Positions 1 through 9,671 of a stretch of DNA of 52,897 nt are shown piece after piece. Positions within the stretch are counted from its first letter, which is position 1, and every line of letters starts with the position of its first letter. This stretch comes from Variovorax sp. E3 (GTDB lineage Bacteria; Pseudomonadota; Gammaproteobacteria; Burkholderiales; Burkholderiaceae_C), in NCBI RefSeq assembly GCF_016082275.1, contig NZ_MOWM01000038.1:1-52897 (forward strand), written 5' to 3'. Under the pieces are notes generated by a model. The model did not search any database, had not been told where the DNA came from, and saw only the letters and a list, made by a program, of their open reading frames with translations. Made by a program: the position numbers and the translations under genes.

Positions 1-27
1 TGGATACGTCGCTTGCCCCCACCCCGG

Positions 28-48
28 CCCTCCCCCGGAAGGGGAGGG
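28..48. repeat. GC-rich hairpin past the end of the 61-1808 gene
   Basis: An 8-bp perfect inverted repeat, CCCTCCCC and GGGGAGGG, is separated by 5 bases. It lies just beyond the stop codon of the minus-strand gene at 61-1808. No T-tract follows on that strand, so it is either a dispersed palindromic repeat or a transcript-end stabiliser, not a standard intrinsic terminator. Confidence 0.4.
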
Positions 49-60
49 AGACAGACAAAG

Positions 61-1808
61 TCAAACGCGGATTGCGGGCCGCGCGTGCCGCACGATCAAT
101 ATCTGCGCGATGTAGTACGTGGCCAGCACCCACAGCGCCGCCAGCGGCAGCGGCGTCACGAACCGGTTCGTCGCCAGCAGCGAATCGCTCACCATGAAGA
201 CGCACGCGCCCACCGCCACCCATCGCGCGGCCGGGTCCGTATGGCGCAGCACGGCGGCGCGCCCGATGGCCTGCGCCGCCATGCAGGCGATCACCACCAC
301 ATAGGCCGCGACCGGCGCCCGCAAGGCCACGGGCAGGCCACCCTGCCACAGGAACGCGTACATCGCCGCGCCGATCAGCAGCGTTGCCGCCAGCGCCCCG
401 CGCCGCGGAAACAGCCCGACGCCGATGCGGAACAGCGCGATGTACGCCAGATGCGCGAGCAGGAAGCAGACCAGCCCGGGCACGAACAGCTTCGCCGGTC
501 CCATCAGCATCACGTCGCCGCCGAGCGAGGCCACCAGCCCCGCCAGCAGCAGCCCGTCGAAGGTCGTCACGCCGCCGGCCGCCATGGCGCGCCGCGCCGC
601 GAAGAAGATGGCGATGGCCAGCGCCAGCGGCTTGAAGACAGATGCAGCCAGTCGATGCCCAGCGCCGCGCTCGCCGTGGCCAGCGCCGCCGCCTCGATCA
701 GCAGCACCTCGGTCACCGTCAGCCGCCCCTGCAGCACGCCGCCGATGGCCCAGAGGCTGGCCGTCAGCGCGGCCAGCCACACGGCCGCGCGCGGCAGCGG
801 GATCACGTCGGAGAACCACAGGAAGAACGCCACGCCCGCCAGCATCAGCACGAACTGCACGCCCGCGAACCACTGCACGCCCGGGCTCACCTCGGGCTCG
901 TAGCGCGTGACCTTGGCGATGTCGAAGGCCGGCTTGGGAAAGCGCGCCGTCACGTCCGCCGGCCGCCAGCCCGGCGGCTTGAGCCACACGCGCAGCTTGT
1001 CGGCCCAGCTGCGCGCATGCCACGAGTCCTTGGCCAGCGCCCAGTACACCTCGGCGTTGGCCCACAGCGGGTCCCAGCTGCGCAGCTCGCCGCGCGTGCC
1101 GTACACGCAGCGCTCGTCTTCCTCGCGGAAGGTGCCGAACAGGCGGTCCCACACGATCAGGATGCCGCCGTAGTTGCGGTCCAGGTAGTGGTCGTTCACC
1201 GCGTGGTGCACGCGGTGGTTCGACGGCGAGCAGAACCAGCGGTCGAACCAGCCCAGCTTGCCCACCTGCTCGGTATGTACCCAGAACTGGTAGAGCAGGT
1301 CGATGAGCGCCACTACCACGAACACCAGCGGCGGCACGCCCGCCAGCGCCATCGGCAGGTAGAAGAGCCAGCCGAACAGCGCGCCGCTGGAGGTCTGGCG
1401 CAGCGCGGTCGACAGGTTGTAGTGCTGGCTCTGGTGGTGCACCACGTGCGCCGCCCACAGCACCGCCGACTCGTGGCCCATGCGGTGCAGCCAGTAGTAG
1501 CACAGGTCGTAGAACACCAGCGCCAGCAGCCAGCCGTACCAGTTGGTCCAGAACTCGCGCGCGGCCTCTTGCGGAAAGAGCGCCACCGCCGAATACACGG
1601 ACGTGTAGATGCCGATGCGCAGCAGCCCCGTGAGCACCGCGCTGATCTGGCTGAGCATGCCCAGGCCGATGCTGTTCACCGCGTCGGCCAGGCGGTAGGT
1701 GTCCTGCCCCGTGCCGCGGCGCGCGCGCACGCGGCCCACCACGAATTCGATCGCGATAAGAAGAAAGAAGACAGGGGTTGCAAGAACGATGATCTGGCCA
1801 GAGCGCAT
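61..1808 (-). CDS. Fatty-acid hydroxylase/sterol desaturase domain fused to YhhN/TMEM86 lysoplasmalogenase domain (frame broken near 643)
   Basis: The N-terminal ~300 residues are a membrane di-iron hydroxylase of the sterol desaturase/alkylglycerol monooxygenase superfamily. Histidine boxes HRMGHE, HVVHHQSQHYN and NHRVHHA are visible, with hydrophobic helices between them. A linker of several membrane helices follows, then a ~190-residue hydrophobic YhhN (TMEM86, lysoplasmalogenase) domain ending at the stop at 61. The two parts are in different frames. The break is near position 643 and one added G restores a 582-residue protein, so it is probably a sequencing deletion. In other organisms alkylglycerol monooxygenases cleave ether lipids and TMEM86 proteins cleave lysoplasmalogen vinyl ethers, so the fusion suggests ether-lipid breakdown in the inner membrane (inference). 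It is divergent from the phosphatase at 1903. If the break is real, two separate proteins are made. Confidence 0.8.
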
Positions 1809-1902
1809 CGCGGGATTGTGGCGTTGCCCGGCGCCAACGCGTCACCGGGATGTCACGGGTGTGCCATCGCGCGGTCATCGGGCAGTGGGAGCCTACCCGT
1901 CC

Positions 1903-2772
1903 ATGCAACGCGACGACGCTTTCATTCGCGCATGGCGCGACACCGCGACCCGGGCCCTCGACCCCGAGGACGAAGATCGCGCACGTCCACCCCTGCACTT
2001 CCGCACGCTGTGGATCTCCGACCTGCACCTGGGCACGCCCGGCTGCCAGGCGCGGGCGCTGCTCGACTTTCTCAAGCACACCGAGTGCGAGACGCTGTTC
2101 CTGGTCGGCGACATCATCGACGGCTGGCAGCTCAAGCGCCACTGGTACTGGCCGCAGGCGCACAACGACGTGATCCAGAAGCTGCTGCGCAAGGCGCGCA
2201 AGGGCACGCGCGTGATCTTCATCCCGGGCAACCACGACGAGTTCGCGCGCAAGTACCTGCACCACAACTTCGGCGGCATCGACGTGGCCGAGGAGTGGAT
2301 CCACGAGACGGCCGACGGGCGCAAGCTCTGGATCATTCACGGCGACCTGTTCGACGGCGTCATCCAGTGCGCCAAGTGGCTGGCCTACGTGGGCGACTCG
2401 CTCTACGAGTTCACGCTCAAGCTCAACCGGCATCTCAACTCGCTGCGCGCGCGCATGGGGCTGCCGTACTGGTCGCTGTCCAAGTACCTCAAGGGCAAGG
2501 TCAAGCGCGCCGTGAGCTATGTGGGCGACTTCGAGGCCGCCGTGGCTCGCGAGGCCCGCAACCGCGGCGCGCAGGGCGTGGTGTGCGGCCACATCCACCA
2601 TGCCGAGATGCGCGACATCGACGGCATCCTGTACTGCAACGACGGCGACTGGGTCGAAAGCCTCACGGCGCTGGCCGAGCACGCCGACGGCAAGCTGGAA
2701 ATCATCGACTGGGCGCAGCACATGCCCGTGCCGGCCAAGTCGACGCCGGCGCGCGAAGCCATCGCGGCCTGA
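1903..2772 (+). CDS. UDP-2,3-diacylglucosamine diphosphatase-like (LpxH-like) metallophosphatase
   Basis: A 289-residue calcineurin-like metallophosphoesterase. The metal-binding blocks occur in the usual order: SDLHLG, VGDIIDGW, GNHDE, IHGDLFD and GHIHHA. Spacing and the tryptophan after GDIIDG resemble the LpxH/LpxH2 group, which cuts UDP-2,3-diacylglucosamine in lipid A synthesis. This longer paralogue class has also been annotated only as a phosphohydrolase, so the substrate is not certain. The ATG at 1903 is chosen because the protein from there starts just before the conserved domain. The gene is single, divergent from the hydroxylase fusion, and followed by the acyl-CoA gene promoter region. 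Confidence 0.85.
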   Translation: MQRDDAFIRAWRDTATRALDPEDEDRARPPLHFRTLWISDLHLGTPGCQARALLDFLKHTECETLFLVGDIIDGWQLKRHWYWPQAHNDVIQKLLRKARKGTRVIFIPGNHDEFARKYLHHNFGGIDVAEEWIHETADGRKLWIIHGDLFDGVIQCAKWLAYVGDSLYEFTLKLNRHLNSLRARMGLPYWSLSKYLKGKVKRAVSYVGDFEAAVAREARNRGAQGVVCGHIHHAEMRDIDGILYCNDGDWVESLTALAEHADGKLEIIDWAQHMPVPAKSTPAREAIAA

Positions 2773-2813
2773 ACCGCGACATGGGGGCGCCGGGGCCCGC
2801 CCGGCCGCGTTCT

Positions 2814-2829
2814 TCGTCCGAACCGACGA
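2814..2829 (+). promoter_or_regulatory. Palindromic operator TCGTC-N6-GACGA, copy 1
   Basis: TCGTC at 2814-2818 and GACGA at 2825-2829 form a perfect 5-6-5 inverted repeat 57 bp before the ATG of the dehydrogenase at 2886. A weak -10-like hexamer, ACACTG, starts 22 bp downstream. This spacing puts the palindrome centre near -42.5. It is one of five copies in the window, all before acyl-CoA metabolism genes. Confidence 0.65.
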
Positions 2830-2885
2830 TGCCGTCCGGGACGCAGGCCTCACACTGGCCGTTGTACTCCCGAGAGACAACACCC

Positions 2886-4079
2886 ATGGCCTGGACCCTT
2901 ACCGCCGCGGAGACCGCGTTCCGTGACGAGGTGCGCGACTTTCTCGCGCGCGAACTGACGCCCGACCTGCGCCGTGCGGGCCGCCGATGCGCCGGCATCT
3001 TCAGCGACTACGACGAAGCCAACCGCTGGCACCGCATCCTCGCCACGCGCGGCTGGAGCGTGCCGCACTGGCCGGTCGAACACGGCGGCACCGGCTGGAC
3101 GCCGATGCAGCACTACATTTTTTCGAGCGAGCTGGCCGCGGCCGACGCGCCCCAGCGCGCACCCATGGGGCCCGGCATGGTGGCGCCGGTGATCATCGCC
3201 TTCGGCACCGGGGCGCAGAAGCGCCGCTGGCTGCCCGGCATCGCCTCGGGCGAGGACTACTGGTGCCAGGGCTACTCGGAGCCGCAGGCGGGCTCCGACC
3301 TCGCGTCGCTGCAGTGCAAGGCGGTGCGGGACGGCGCGCACTACGTCATCAACGGCTCCAAGATCTGGACCACGCACGCGCAGTACGCCAACCGCATGTT
3401 CTGCCTCGTGCGCACCGCCTCGGGCGGCAAGCCGCAGCAGGGCATCAGCTTCCTGTGCTTCGACCTGCCGGCGCAGGGCGTCACCATCCGCCCGATCGTC
3501 AGCATCTCGGGCGACCACGAGTTCAACGAGGTGTTCTTCGACGACGTGCGCGTGCCGGCCGACGGGCTCATCGGCGAAGAGAACCAGGGCTGGACCATTG
3601 CCAAGTACCTGCTGCAGCACGAGCGCGGCGGCGCGTGGGCGCCGATGCTGCGCGCGCGGCTGCGCCGGCTGACCGCGGCGGCCGGGGTGGCGTTTGCCTC
3701 GCCGGGCCACGAAGACGAGGCCGACGGCATGGCGCTGCGGCTGGCCGAAATGGACTGCGCCATCGACGCGGTCGAAGCCACCGAGCTGCAGTCGCTGCGC
3801 GCGCAGGCACGCGGCGAGCCGGTGGGCATCCGCCCGTCGATGGGCAAGGTGCTGGGCTCCGAGTTGCGTCAGCGCCTGACCGAGCTGGGCGTGGAAATCG
3901 CCGGCCACCACGCCGCCGCCAACCTGCCGCTGGACGACGGCCTGCAAGGCGACATGCCGATTCCCGAAGAGGCCGTGTTCTCGGTGTCCGCCTACCTCAA
4001 CGACCGCGCCGCTTCCATCTACGCCGGTTCCAACGAGGTGCAGCGCAACATCGTCGCGAGCCACCTGCTGGCCCGCTGA
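2886..4079 (+). CDS. Acyl-CoA dehydrogenase, first of an adjacent pair
   Basis: A 397-residue FAD-dependent acyl-CoA dehydrogenase that would oxidise an acyl-CoA to its 2,3-enoyl form. Visible features are the N-terminal helical domain, the FAD/substrate segment with GYSEPQAGSDLAS, the loop INGSKIWTTHA and the C-terminal YAGSNEVQRNIVASHLL block. The start is the ATG preceded by a purine-rich GAGAGACAAC stretch. The next gene, another dehydrogenase, begins 12 bp after its stop, so the two are surely cotranscribed. Adjacent unequal pairs of this family form alpha2-beta2 complexes in steroid side-chain degradation, which is a possible but unproven arrangement here. Palindromic operator copy 1 lies upstream. 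Confidence 0.92.
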   Translation: MAWTLTAAETAFRDEVRDFLARELTPDLRRAGRRCAGIFSDYDEANRWHRILATRGWSVPHWPVEHGGTGWTPMQHYIFSSELAAADAPQRAPMGPGMVAPVIIAFGTGAQKRRWLPGIASGEDYWCQGYSEPQAGSDLASLQCKAVRDGAHYVINGSKIWTTHAQYANRMFCLVRTASGGKPQQGISFLCFDLPAQGVTIRPIVSISGDHEFNEVFFDDVRVPADGLIGEENQGWTIAKYLLQHERGGAWAPMLRARLRRLTAAAGVAFASPGHEDEADGMALRLAEMDCAIDAVEATELQSLRAQARGEPVGIRPSMGKVLGSELRQRLTELGVEIAGHHAAANLPLDDGLQGDMPIPEEAVFSVSAYLNDRAASIYAGSNEVQRNIVASHLLAR

Positions 4080-4091
4080 TGGCTATTCGCC

Positions 4092-5230
4092 ATGAACAGC
4101 TTCACCGAACAAGACAACAGCCTGTCGATGGTGTGCGACAGCCTGGCGCGCTACCTCGAGGGCCAGCACGGCTTCGAGCAGCGCCTGCACGCACTGACCC
4201 ATGCCGACCACGCCGCGCCGCCTTTCTGGCGCGGCCTTTCGCGCGAACTCGACCTGCTGGCCGTGGCGCTGCCCGAATCGCAGGGCGGCTTCGGCGGCGG
4301 CATGGCTGCGCACCTCGCGGTCATGCGGGTGCTGGGCGACGCGCTGGCGGCCGAGCCGTACCTCTCGACGATGGTGATCGGCGCCGGCCTGCTGGCGCGC
4401 CACCCCGGCGCGCTGGCCGACGACCTGCTGGCGCGCATCGTGGGCGGGGAGGCCGTGCTGGCCTTTGCGCACAGCGAACCCGGCAGCCGATATGACCCGT
4501 CCGACGTGACGACGCAGCTCGTGCGCGAAGGCGACGGCTTCCGGCTCGACGGGCACAAGGCCGTGGTGCAGGCCGCGCCCTGGGCCAGCCACCTCGTCGT
4601 GAGCGCGCGCGGCGGCGCGGGGCTCTCGCTGCTCGTCGTGCGACCGACACGCCGGGCCTGCGCCTGCGCGCCTACCCGACGCGCGACGGCGGCCGCGCCG
4701 CCGACATCGCCTTCGACAACGTGCGCGTGCCGGCCGGCGCACTGCTCGGCACCGAAGGCGGCGCGCTGCCGCAGATCGAGCAGGCGCTCGACGAGGCCAC
4801 GCTCGCCGTCTGCGCGGAATCCATCGGCGTCATGCGCCGCCTGATGCGCGACACGCTCGACCACGTGCGCCAGCGCAAGCAGTTCGGCGTGCCCATCGCC
4901 AGCTTCCAGGTGCTGCAGCACCGGCTCGCCGACATGCACATGGCGCTGGAGCAGGCCGACGCCCTCACCGCGAGCGTGGGCGAGGCCGTCGACGGCGCCA
5001 CGCCCAGCGCGCGCGCGCGTGCCGTGTCGTCCGCCAAGGTCGCGGTCGCCAAGGCCTGCCGCGCGGTGGGGCAGGGCGCGGTGCAGATGCACGGCGGCAT
5101 GGGCATGACGGAAGAGCTGGCCATCGGCCACTACTTTCGCCGCGCCACCCTCATCGAGCACCAGTTCGGCCCGCCCGCGTGGCACCTGCGCCGCGTGGCG
5201 CGGTTGCGCGCCGCCGTTCCCGTCACCTGA
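4092..5230 (+). CDS. Acyl-CoA dehydrogenase, second of the pair (frame broken near 4640)
   Basis: The first half (from ATG 4092) carries the N-terminal helical domain and a [16 protein letters not shown] segment. The second half, in another frame, carries [27 protein letters not shown] and [19 protein letters not shown], which is the C-terminal flavin domain. Adding one base near 4640 (GTGCGACC to GTGGCGACC) joins them into about 379 residues, so a sequencing deletion is likely. The C-terminal block has HGGMGMTEE and lacks the GxNE pattern of its partner upstream, as in partner subunits of heteromeric acyl-CoA dehydrogenases. Its role as the non-catalytic partner is inference. Confidence 0.85.
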
Positions 5231-5241
5231 ACACGCCGCAT

Positions 5242-5257
5242 TCGTCGCTTTCGACGA
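5242..5257 (+). promoter_or_regulatory. Palindromic operator TCGTC-N6-GACGA, copy 2
   Basis: TCGTC at 5242-5246 and GACGA at 5253-5257, spacer GCTTTC, lie between the dehydrogenase stop and the racemase ATG (54 bp away). AAGATG at 5281-5286 is a possible -10 element 23 bp beyond the palindrome. This suggests a second promoter inside the gene run. Confidence 0.65.
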
Positions 5258-5310
5258 TGCAGCGGCGCCGCCCCCGCGCCAAGATGGCGCCACGCAACAG
5301 GAGACAAGCC

Positions 5311-6422
5311 ATGGCAGGCCCACTGCAGGGACTACGCGTGATCGAGATGGCGGGCATCGGCCCCGGGCCGTTCTGCGCGATGCTGTTCGCCGACATGGGC
5401 GCGGAGGTGCTGCGCATCGCGCGGCCCGGCACGCGCGCCAATTCGCACGACATCCTCGCGCGCGGCCGCAGCACGCTGCAGGTCGACCTGCGCGCGGAAG
5501 GCGCGGCGCAGCCGGTGCTCGACGCCATCGAAAAGGCCGACGTGCTCATCGAAGGCTTTCGCCCCGGCGTGATGGAGCGCCTGGGCCTGGGCCCGGCGCA
5601 GTGCCATGCGCGCAACCCGCGCCTGGTCTACGGCCGCATGACCGGCTGGGGCCAGCACGGCCCGCTCGCGCACGCGGCCGGCCACGACATCAACTACATC
5701 GCCATCAGCGGCGCGCTGCATGCCATCGGCCGTGCCGGCGAGCCGCCCGTGCCGCCGCTGAACTACGTGGGCGACTTCGGCGGCGGCGCCATGCTGCTGG
5801 CCTTCGGCATCCTGGCCGCGCTGCACGAGGCCAGGCGCTCGGGGCAGGGCCAGGTGGTCGATGCGGCCATGACCGACGGCGCGGCGCTGCTGTCGGCCAT
5901 GATGTACGGCTTCAAGTCGGCCGGCCAGTGGAGCAACCAGCGCGGCGAGAACATGCTCGACGGCGGCGCGCACTTCTACGACACCTACGCCTGCGCCGAC
6001 GGCAAGTACGTGGCCGTGGGCGCCATCGAGCCTCAGTTCTATGCCCTCATGCGCGAGCGCTGCGGCATCGCCGACGACCCGGCCTTCGACGCGCAGATGG
6101 ACGCCGACCGCTGGCCGCTGCTCAAGCTGCGCATGGCGACGTGTTCCGCACCCGCACGCGCGACGAGTGGTGCGTGCTGCTCGAAGGCAGCGACGCCTGC
6201 TTCGCCCCCGTGCTCGACTGGGACGAGGCCCCCGTGCATCCGCACAACGTGGCGCGCGGCACTTTTGCCGACGTGGGCGGCGTGGTGCAGCCCGCGCCCG
6301 CGCCGCGCTTCAGCCGCACCGCGCCCGTGGTGCCGCCGGCCACCGCGCACGACGACGGCCCGACCGTGCTGCGCCGCTGGGGCGTGCCGGCGGAAGCCAT
6401 CGCGCCGCTGTGCGCCTCCTGA
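5311..6422 (+). CDS. Alpha-methylacyl-CoA racemase / CoA-transferase family III (frame broken near 6136)
   Basis: The protein opens with [20 protein letters not shown] and contains [13 protein letters not shown] and [16 protein letters not shown]. His125 and Asp155 match the catalytic His/Asp pair of alpha-methylacyl-CoA racemases, which invert 2-methyl-branched acyl-CoAs before beta-oxidation. This makes racemase more likely than a CaiB-type transferase. A good GGAGA ribosome site precedes ATG 5311. The last ~95 residues are in another frame; one G added near 6136 (ATGGCGACG to ATGGCGGACG) gives about 370 residues, so a sequencing deletion is likely. It is followed closely by an acyl-CoA synthetase. 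Confidence 0.88.
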
Positions 6423-6446
6423 CAAGAACCGGAGAACGGAGACCCC

Positions 6447-8006
6447 ATGTTCCTCACCCAACCCCTGCACAAGGGCCGGCGCGAAAAAGGCAAGGCCACC
6501 GCCGTGGTCTGCGGCGGCAAGCGGCTCGACTTCGCGGAGTTCACCGGCCGCGTTTCGCGCCTGGGCGCCGTGCTGCGGCAGCTCGGCATGCAGCCCGGCG
6601 ACCGGGTCGGCATGATGAGCCTCAACTCGCACCGCTTCGTCGAATACTTCTTCGGCACGTGGTGGGGCGGCGGCGTCATCAACCCCGTCAACATCCGCTG
6701 GAACCCGAAGGAGGTCGCGTATTCGCTCGACGACTGCGACACCCGCATCCTGCTGGTGGACGACGTCTTCGCGCCCATGGCGGCCGAGCTGCGCAAGCTC
6801 TCGAAGTCGCTGCGCACCGTGGTCTATTGCGGCGACGGCGCCGTGCCCGAAGGCATGCTCGGCTACGAAGCCTTGCTCGCCGCCGCCGAGCCGATCGACG
6901 ACGCGCCGCACACCAGCGACGAGCTGGCCGCCGTCATGTACACGGGCGGCACCACCGGCCAGCCCAAGGGCGTGATGCTCACGCACGGCAGCCTGTGCAT
7001 CAACGCGCTGGGCTCGGTGGCCGCCTTGCCGCGCGACACGCACGACGCCGCCGCCATCGTCGCGGCGCCCATGTTCCACGTGGCCGGCTGCGGCGTCGCG
7101 CTGCAGGGCCTGATGCGGCTGGTGCCCGTGCACGTGGTGCCGGTGTTCGACGAACTGGCCGTGCTGCAGACCTTGCAGTCGGCGCGCATCACCGAGATGT
7201 TCCTGGTGCCGACCATGATCAAGCGCGTGATCGAGCATCCGCGCTTCGCGGAGTTCGATCTGTCGAACCTGCGCCTGCTGTCCTACGGCGCGGCGCCCAT
7301 CGACGCGGCGCTGCTCGACCAGGCCATGCGCGCGTTTCCCGGCACCGCCTTCGCGCAGGTCTACGGCATGACCGAGCTGTCGCCCGTGGTCACCGCGCTG
7401 CCTTCGCACTGCCACTTGCCGGGCCCCGACCGCGAGCGCTTGCTGCGCTCGGCCGGCACGCCGATTTCGATTGCCGAGGTGCGCATCGTCGACGGCGACG
7501 ACCGCGAGGTGCCCGCCGGCCAGGTCGGCGAGATCGTCGCGCGCGGGCCCATGGTCATGAAGGGCTACTGGAACAAACCCAGGGAAACCGAGGCCGCGTT
7601 GCGCGGCGGCTGGATGCACACCGGCGACGGCGGCTACATGGACGAACAGGGCTTCGTCTTCGTGGTCGACCGCATGAAGGACATGATCGTGAGCGGCGGC
7701 GAGAACGTGTACTCGGCCGAGGTCGAGAACGCCATCGCGCAACTGCCGCAGGTGGCGATGTCCGCCGTCATCGGCGTGCCCGACGACAAGTGGGGCGAGC
7801 GCGTGCACGCGGTGATCGTTCGGCGCGAGGGCATGGCGCTGGAGGCCGAAGCCGTCATCGCGCATTGCCGCGAGCAGATCGCCGGCTACAAGTGCCCGCG
7901 CAGCGTGGAGTTTCGCGACGCGCTGCCGCTCTCGGCCGCCGGCAAGCTGCAGAAGTTCCAGCTGCGCGAGCCCTTCTGGGCCGGCAGGAGCCGCCGCGTC
8001 GGCTGA
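6447..8006 (+). CDS. Acyl-CoA synthetase (AMP-forming, class I adenylate-forming)
   Basis: A 519-residue AMP-dependent ligase that would load a carboxylic acid onto CoA. Motifs in order: phosphate-binding [16 protein letters not shown] near residue 170, the AMP-binding [24 protein letters not shown], the hinge region with [15 protein letters not shown] and the C-terminal lysine context [12 protein letters not shown]. It lies 24 bp after the racemase stop with GGAG before the ATG, so it shares the transcript. Substrate chain length cannot be read from sequence; the racemase and dehydrogenase neighbours suggest a branched or side-chain acid. Confidence 0.92.
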   Translation: MFLTQPLHKGRREKGKATAVVCGGKRLDFAEFTGRVSRLGAVLRQLGMQPGDRVGMMSLNSHRFVEYFFGTWWGGGVINPVNIRWNPKEVAYSLDDCDTRILLVDDVFAPMAAELRKLSKSLRTVVYCGDGAVPEGMLGYEALLAAAEPIDDAPHTSDELAAVMYTGGTTGQPKGVMLTHGSLCINALGSVAALPRDTHDAAAIVAAPMFHVAGCGVALQGLMRLVPVHVVPVFDELAVLQTLQSARITEMFLVPTMIKRVIEHPRFAEFDLSNLRLLSYGAAPIDAALLDQAMRAFPGTAFAQVYGMTELSPVVTALPSHCHLPGPDRERLLRSAGTPISIAEVRIVDGDDREVPAGQVGEIVARGPMVMKGYWNKPRETEAALRGGWMHTGDGGYMDEQGFVFVVDRMKDMIVSGGENVYSAEVENAIAQLPQVAMSAVIGVPDDKWGERVHAVIVRREGMALEAEAVIAHCREQIAGYKCPRSVEFRDALPLSAAGKLQKFQLREPFWAGRSRRVG

Positions 8007-8038
8007 CTCCAGAAAAAAAACATTCAAGGAAGACAAGC

Positions 8039-9187
8039 ATGCCCATCGATTTCCGACGCTCCTGGAGCGACGAAGACCTCGACCTGTACCGCGACAACGT
8101 GGTGCGCTTCATCGAGACCGAAATGCGCCCGCACGACGAAGAGGCCCGCAAGCGCGGCCACGTCGGCCACGAGATCTGGCGCAAGGCCGGCGCGCTCGGC
8201 CTGCTGTGCGCCGACATCCCCGAAGAATTCGGCGGCGGCGGCGGCGACTTCCGCCACGAAGCCGTGTTCTATGAAGAGTGCGCGCGGCGCGGCCTGAGCG
8301 GCATGAGCACGTCGGTGCATGCCATCGTGGCGCACTACTTTTTGAACCACGGCACCGACGAACAGAAGCGCCACTACCTGCCGCGCATGGCGCGCGGCGA
8401 GCTGGTCGGCGCCATCGCCATGACCGAGCCCGGCGCCGGCTCCGACCTGCAGGGCGTGCGCACCCGCGCCGAGAAGAAGGACGGCGCCTACCTCATCAAC
8501 GGTTCCAAGACCTTCATCACCAACGGCTTCCTCGCGGGCGTGGTGCTGGTGGTGTGCAAGACCGACCCGGCGCAGGGCGCCAAGGGCACGTCGATCCTCA
8601 TCGTCGAGACCGAGGGCTGCCAGGGCTTTCGCGTGGGCCGCGTGCTCGACAAGATCGGCATGAAGGCGCAGGACACCTCGGAGCTGTTCTTCGACGACGT
8701 GCGCGTGCCGGCCGACGCGCTGCTGGGCGGCGTGGAAGGGCAGGGCTTTTTCCAGCTGATGAGCGACCTGCCCTACGAGCGCACCATCATCGGCCTGAGC
8801 GCGCTCGCCACCATGGAAGGCGCCTACGAAGCCACGCTCGAGTACGTGCGCGACCGCAAGGCCTTCGGCAAGCCGATCGCGGAGTTCCAGAACACCAAGT
8901 TCAAGCTGGCCGAGATCGCCACGCAGATCAAGGTGGGGCGCGCTTTCATCGACCGCTGCGTCGAAGACCTGGTGGCCGGCAAGCTCGACACCGCCACCGC
9001 CTCGATGGCCAAGCTCTGGGGCTCGGAAACGCAGGGCCGCGTGGTCGACGAATGCCTGCAGCTGTTCGGCGGCTACGGCTTCATGAGCGAATACATGGTG
9101 GCGCGCATGTACGCCGACGGGCGCGTGCAGCGCATCTACGGCGGCACCAACGAGATCATGAAAGAGGTGATCTCGCGGGCGCTCTGA
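8039..9187 (+). CDS. Acyl-CoA dehydrogenase, third in the run
   Basis: A 382-residue acyl-CoA dehydrogenase with the full set of family signatures: AMTEPGAGSDLQGVRT, INGSKTFITNG, FFDDVRVPADALLG, DRKAFGKPIAEFQ and LQLFGGYGFMSEY, ending YGGTNEIMKEVISRAL. The GGTNE block near the end is typical of homotetrameric enzymes. The ATG at 8039 follows CAAGGAAGACAAGC, a good ribosome site. It begins 32 bp after the ligase and is probably the last gene of the transcript; the next gene is convergent. Confidence 0.93.
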   Translation: MPIDFRRSWSDEDLDLYRDNVVRFIETEMRPHDEEARKRGHVGHEIWRKAGALGLLCADIPEEFGGGGGDFRHEAVFYEECARRGLSGMSTSVHAIVAHYFLNHGTDEQKRHYLPRMARGELVGAIAMTEPGAGSDLQGVRTRAEKKDGAYLINGSKTFITNGFLAGVVLVVCKTDPAQGAKGTSILIVETEGCQGFRVGRVLDKIGMKAQDTSELFFDDVRVPADALLGGVEGQGFFQLMSDLPYERTIIGLSALATMEGAYEATLEYVRDRKAFGKPIAEFQNTKFKLAEIATQIKVGRAFIDRCVEDLVAGKLDTATASMAKLWGSETQGRVVDECLQLFGGYGFMSEYMVARMYADGRVQRIYGGTNEIMKEVISRAL

Positions 9188-9196
9188 CCTGCTGCG

Positions 9197-9574
9197 CTAC
9201 GACAGCCGCCGTATCTCGGCCCGCGCGATCTCTCGGTGCGGATGCGAGGGCGAGATGCCGATGAAGGCCGTGTATTTTTCGCGCGCCGCCTCGGTGTGGC
9301 CCGCGTCTTCCAGCGCCAGCGCCTCCATCGTGAACTGCGTGAAGAGCCGGCCCGCGTCGGCCTCCTTCGGCGAGGCTGCGAGCGACTTCGGCGCGAGCTC
9401 GGGCTGTTCCTCGTAGATGAGGCGCTGCACCTCGATCACCTCGATCAGCGCGCGGCCGATGCGCTCGATGTTCTCGCGCACGGGCGCCAGGTCGTTCGAG
9501 CGGACCTCGGCCGCGGCCTGGTCCAGCAGGTGGGAGGCCACCCGCAGCAACTGGTGAAGCGACTTGAGCGTCAT
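9197..9574 (-). CDS. Hypothetical protein, 125 residues
   Basis: A mostly helical protein starting MTLKSLHQLLRVASHLLDQ and ending HREIARAEIRRLS. No signal peptide or membrane segment is visible. The ~55 C-terminal residues (GRLFTQFTMEALALEDAG, then HTEAAREKYTAFIG) look like a single TPR-like helical pair. It is convergent with the dehydrogenase at 8039-9187, whose stop lies 9 bp away. I do not recognise a family or function. Confidence 0.6.
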   Translation of the reverse strand: MTLKSLHQLLRVASHLLDQAAAEVRSNDLAPVRENIERIGRALIEVIEVQRLIYEEQPELAPKSLAASPKEADAGRLFTQFTMEALALEDAGHTEAAREKYTAFIGISPSHPHREIARAEIRRLS

Positions 9575-9671
9575 GGCCGCGCGGTCCCGTGGCGTGCCAT
9601 GCGGGCCGCGGCGGGCGAGCGGGGGCTGGCGGACTTCGCCGCGTGGGCGAAGCCGTGTCTGTCTTGCGTCA

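Noticed and set aside
61..2883. Very long minus-strand open frame (about 940 codons) spanning three genes
   Set aside because: It runs antisense to the phosphatase and its middle is low-complexity Arg/Ala/Gly. Only its last ~190 codons, the YhhN domain, are real, and they belong to the hydroxylase fusion.
642..4079. Long plus-strand open frame reading from inside the hydroxylase to the dehydrogenase
   Set aside because: High GC makes long open shadow frames. Only the part from 2886 resembles a protein family.
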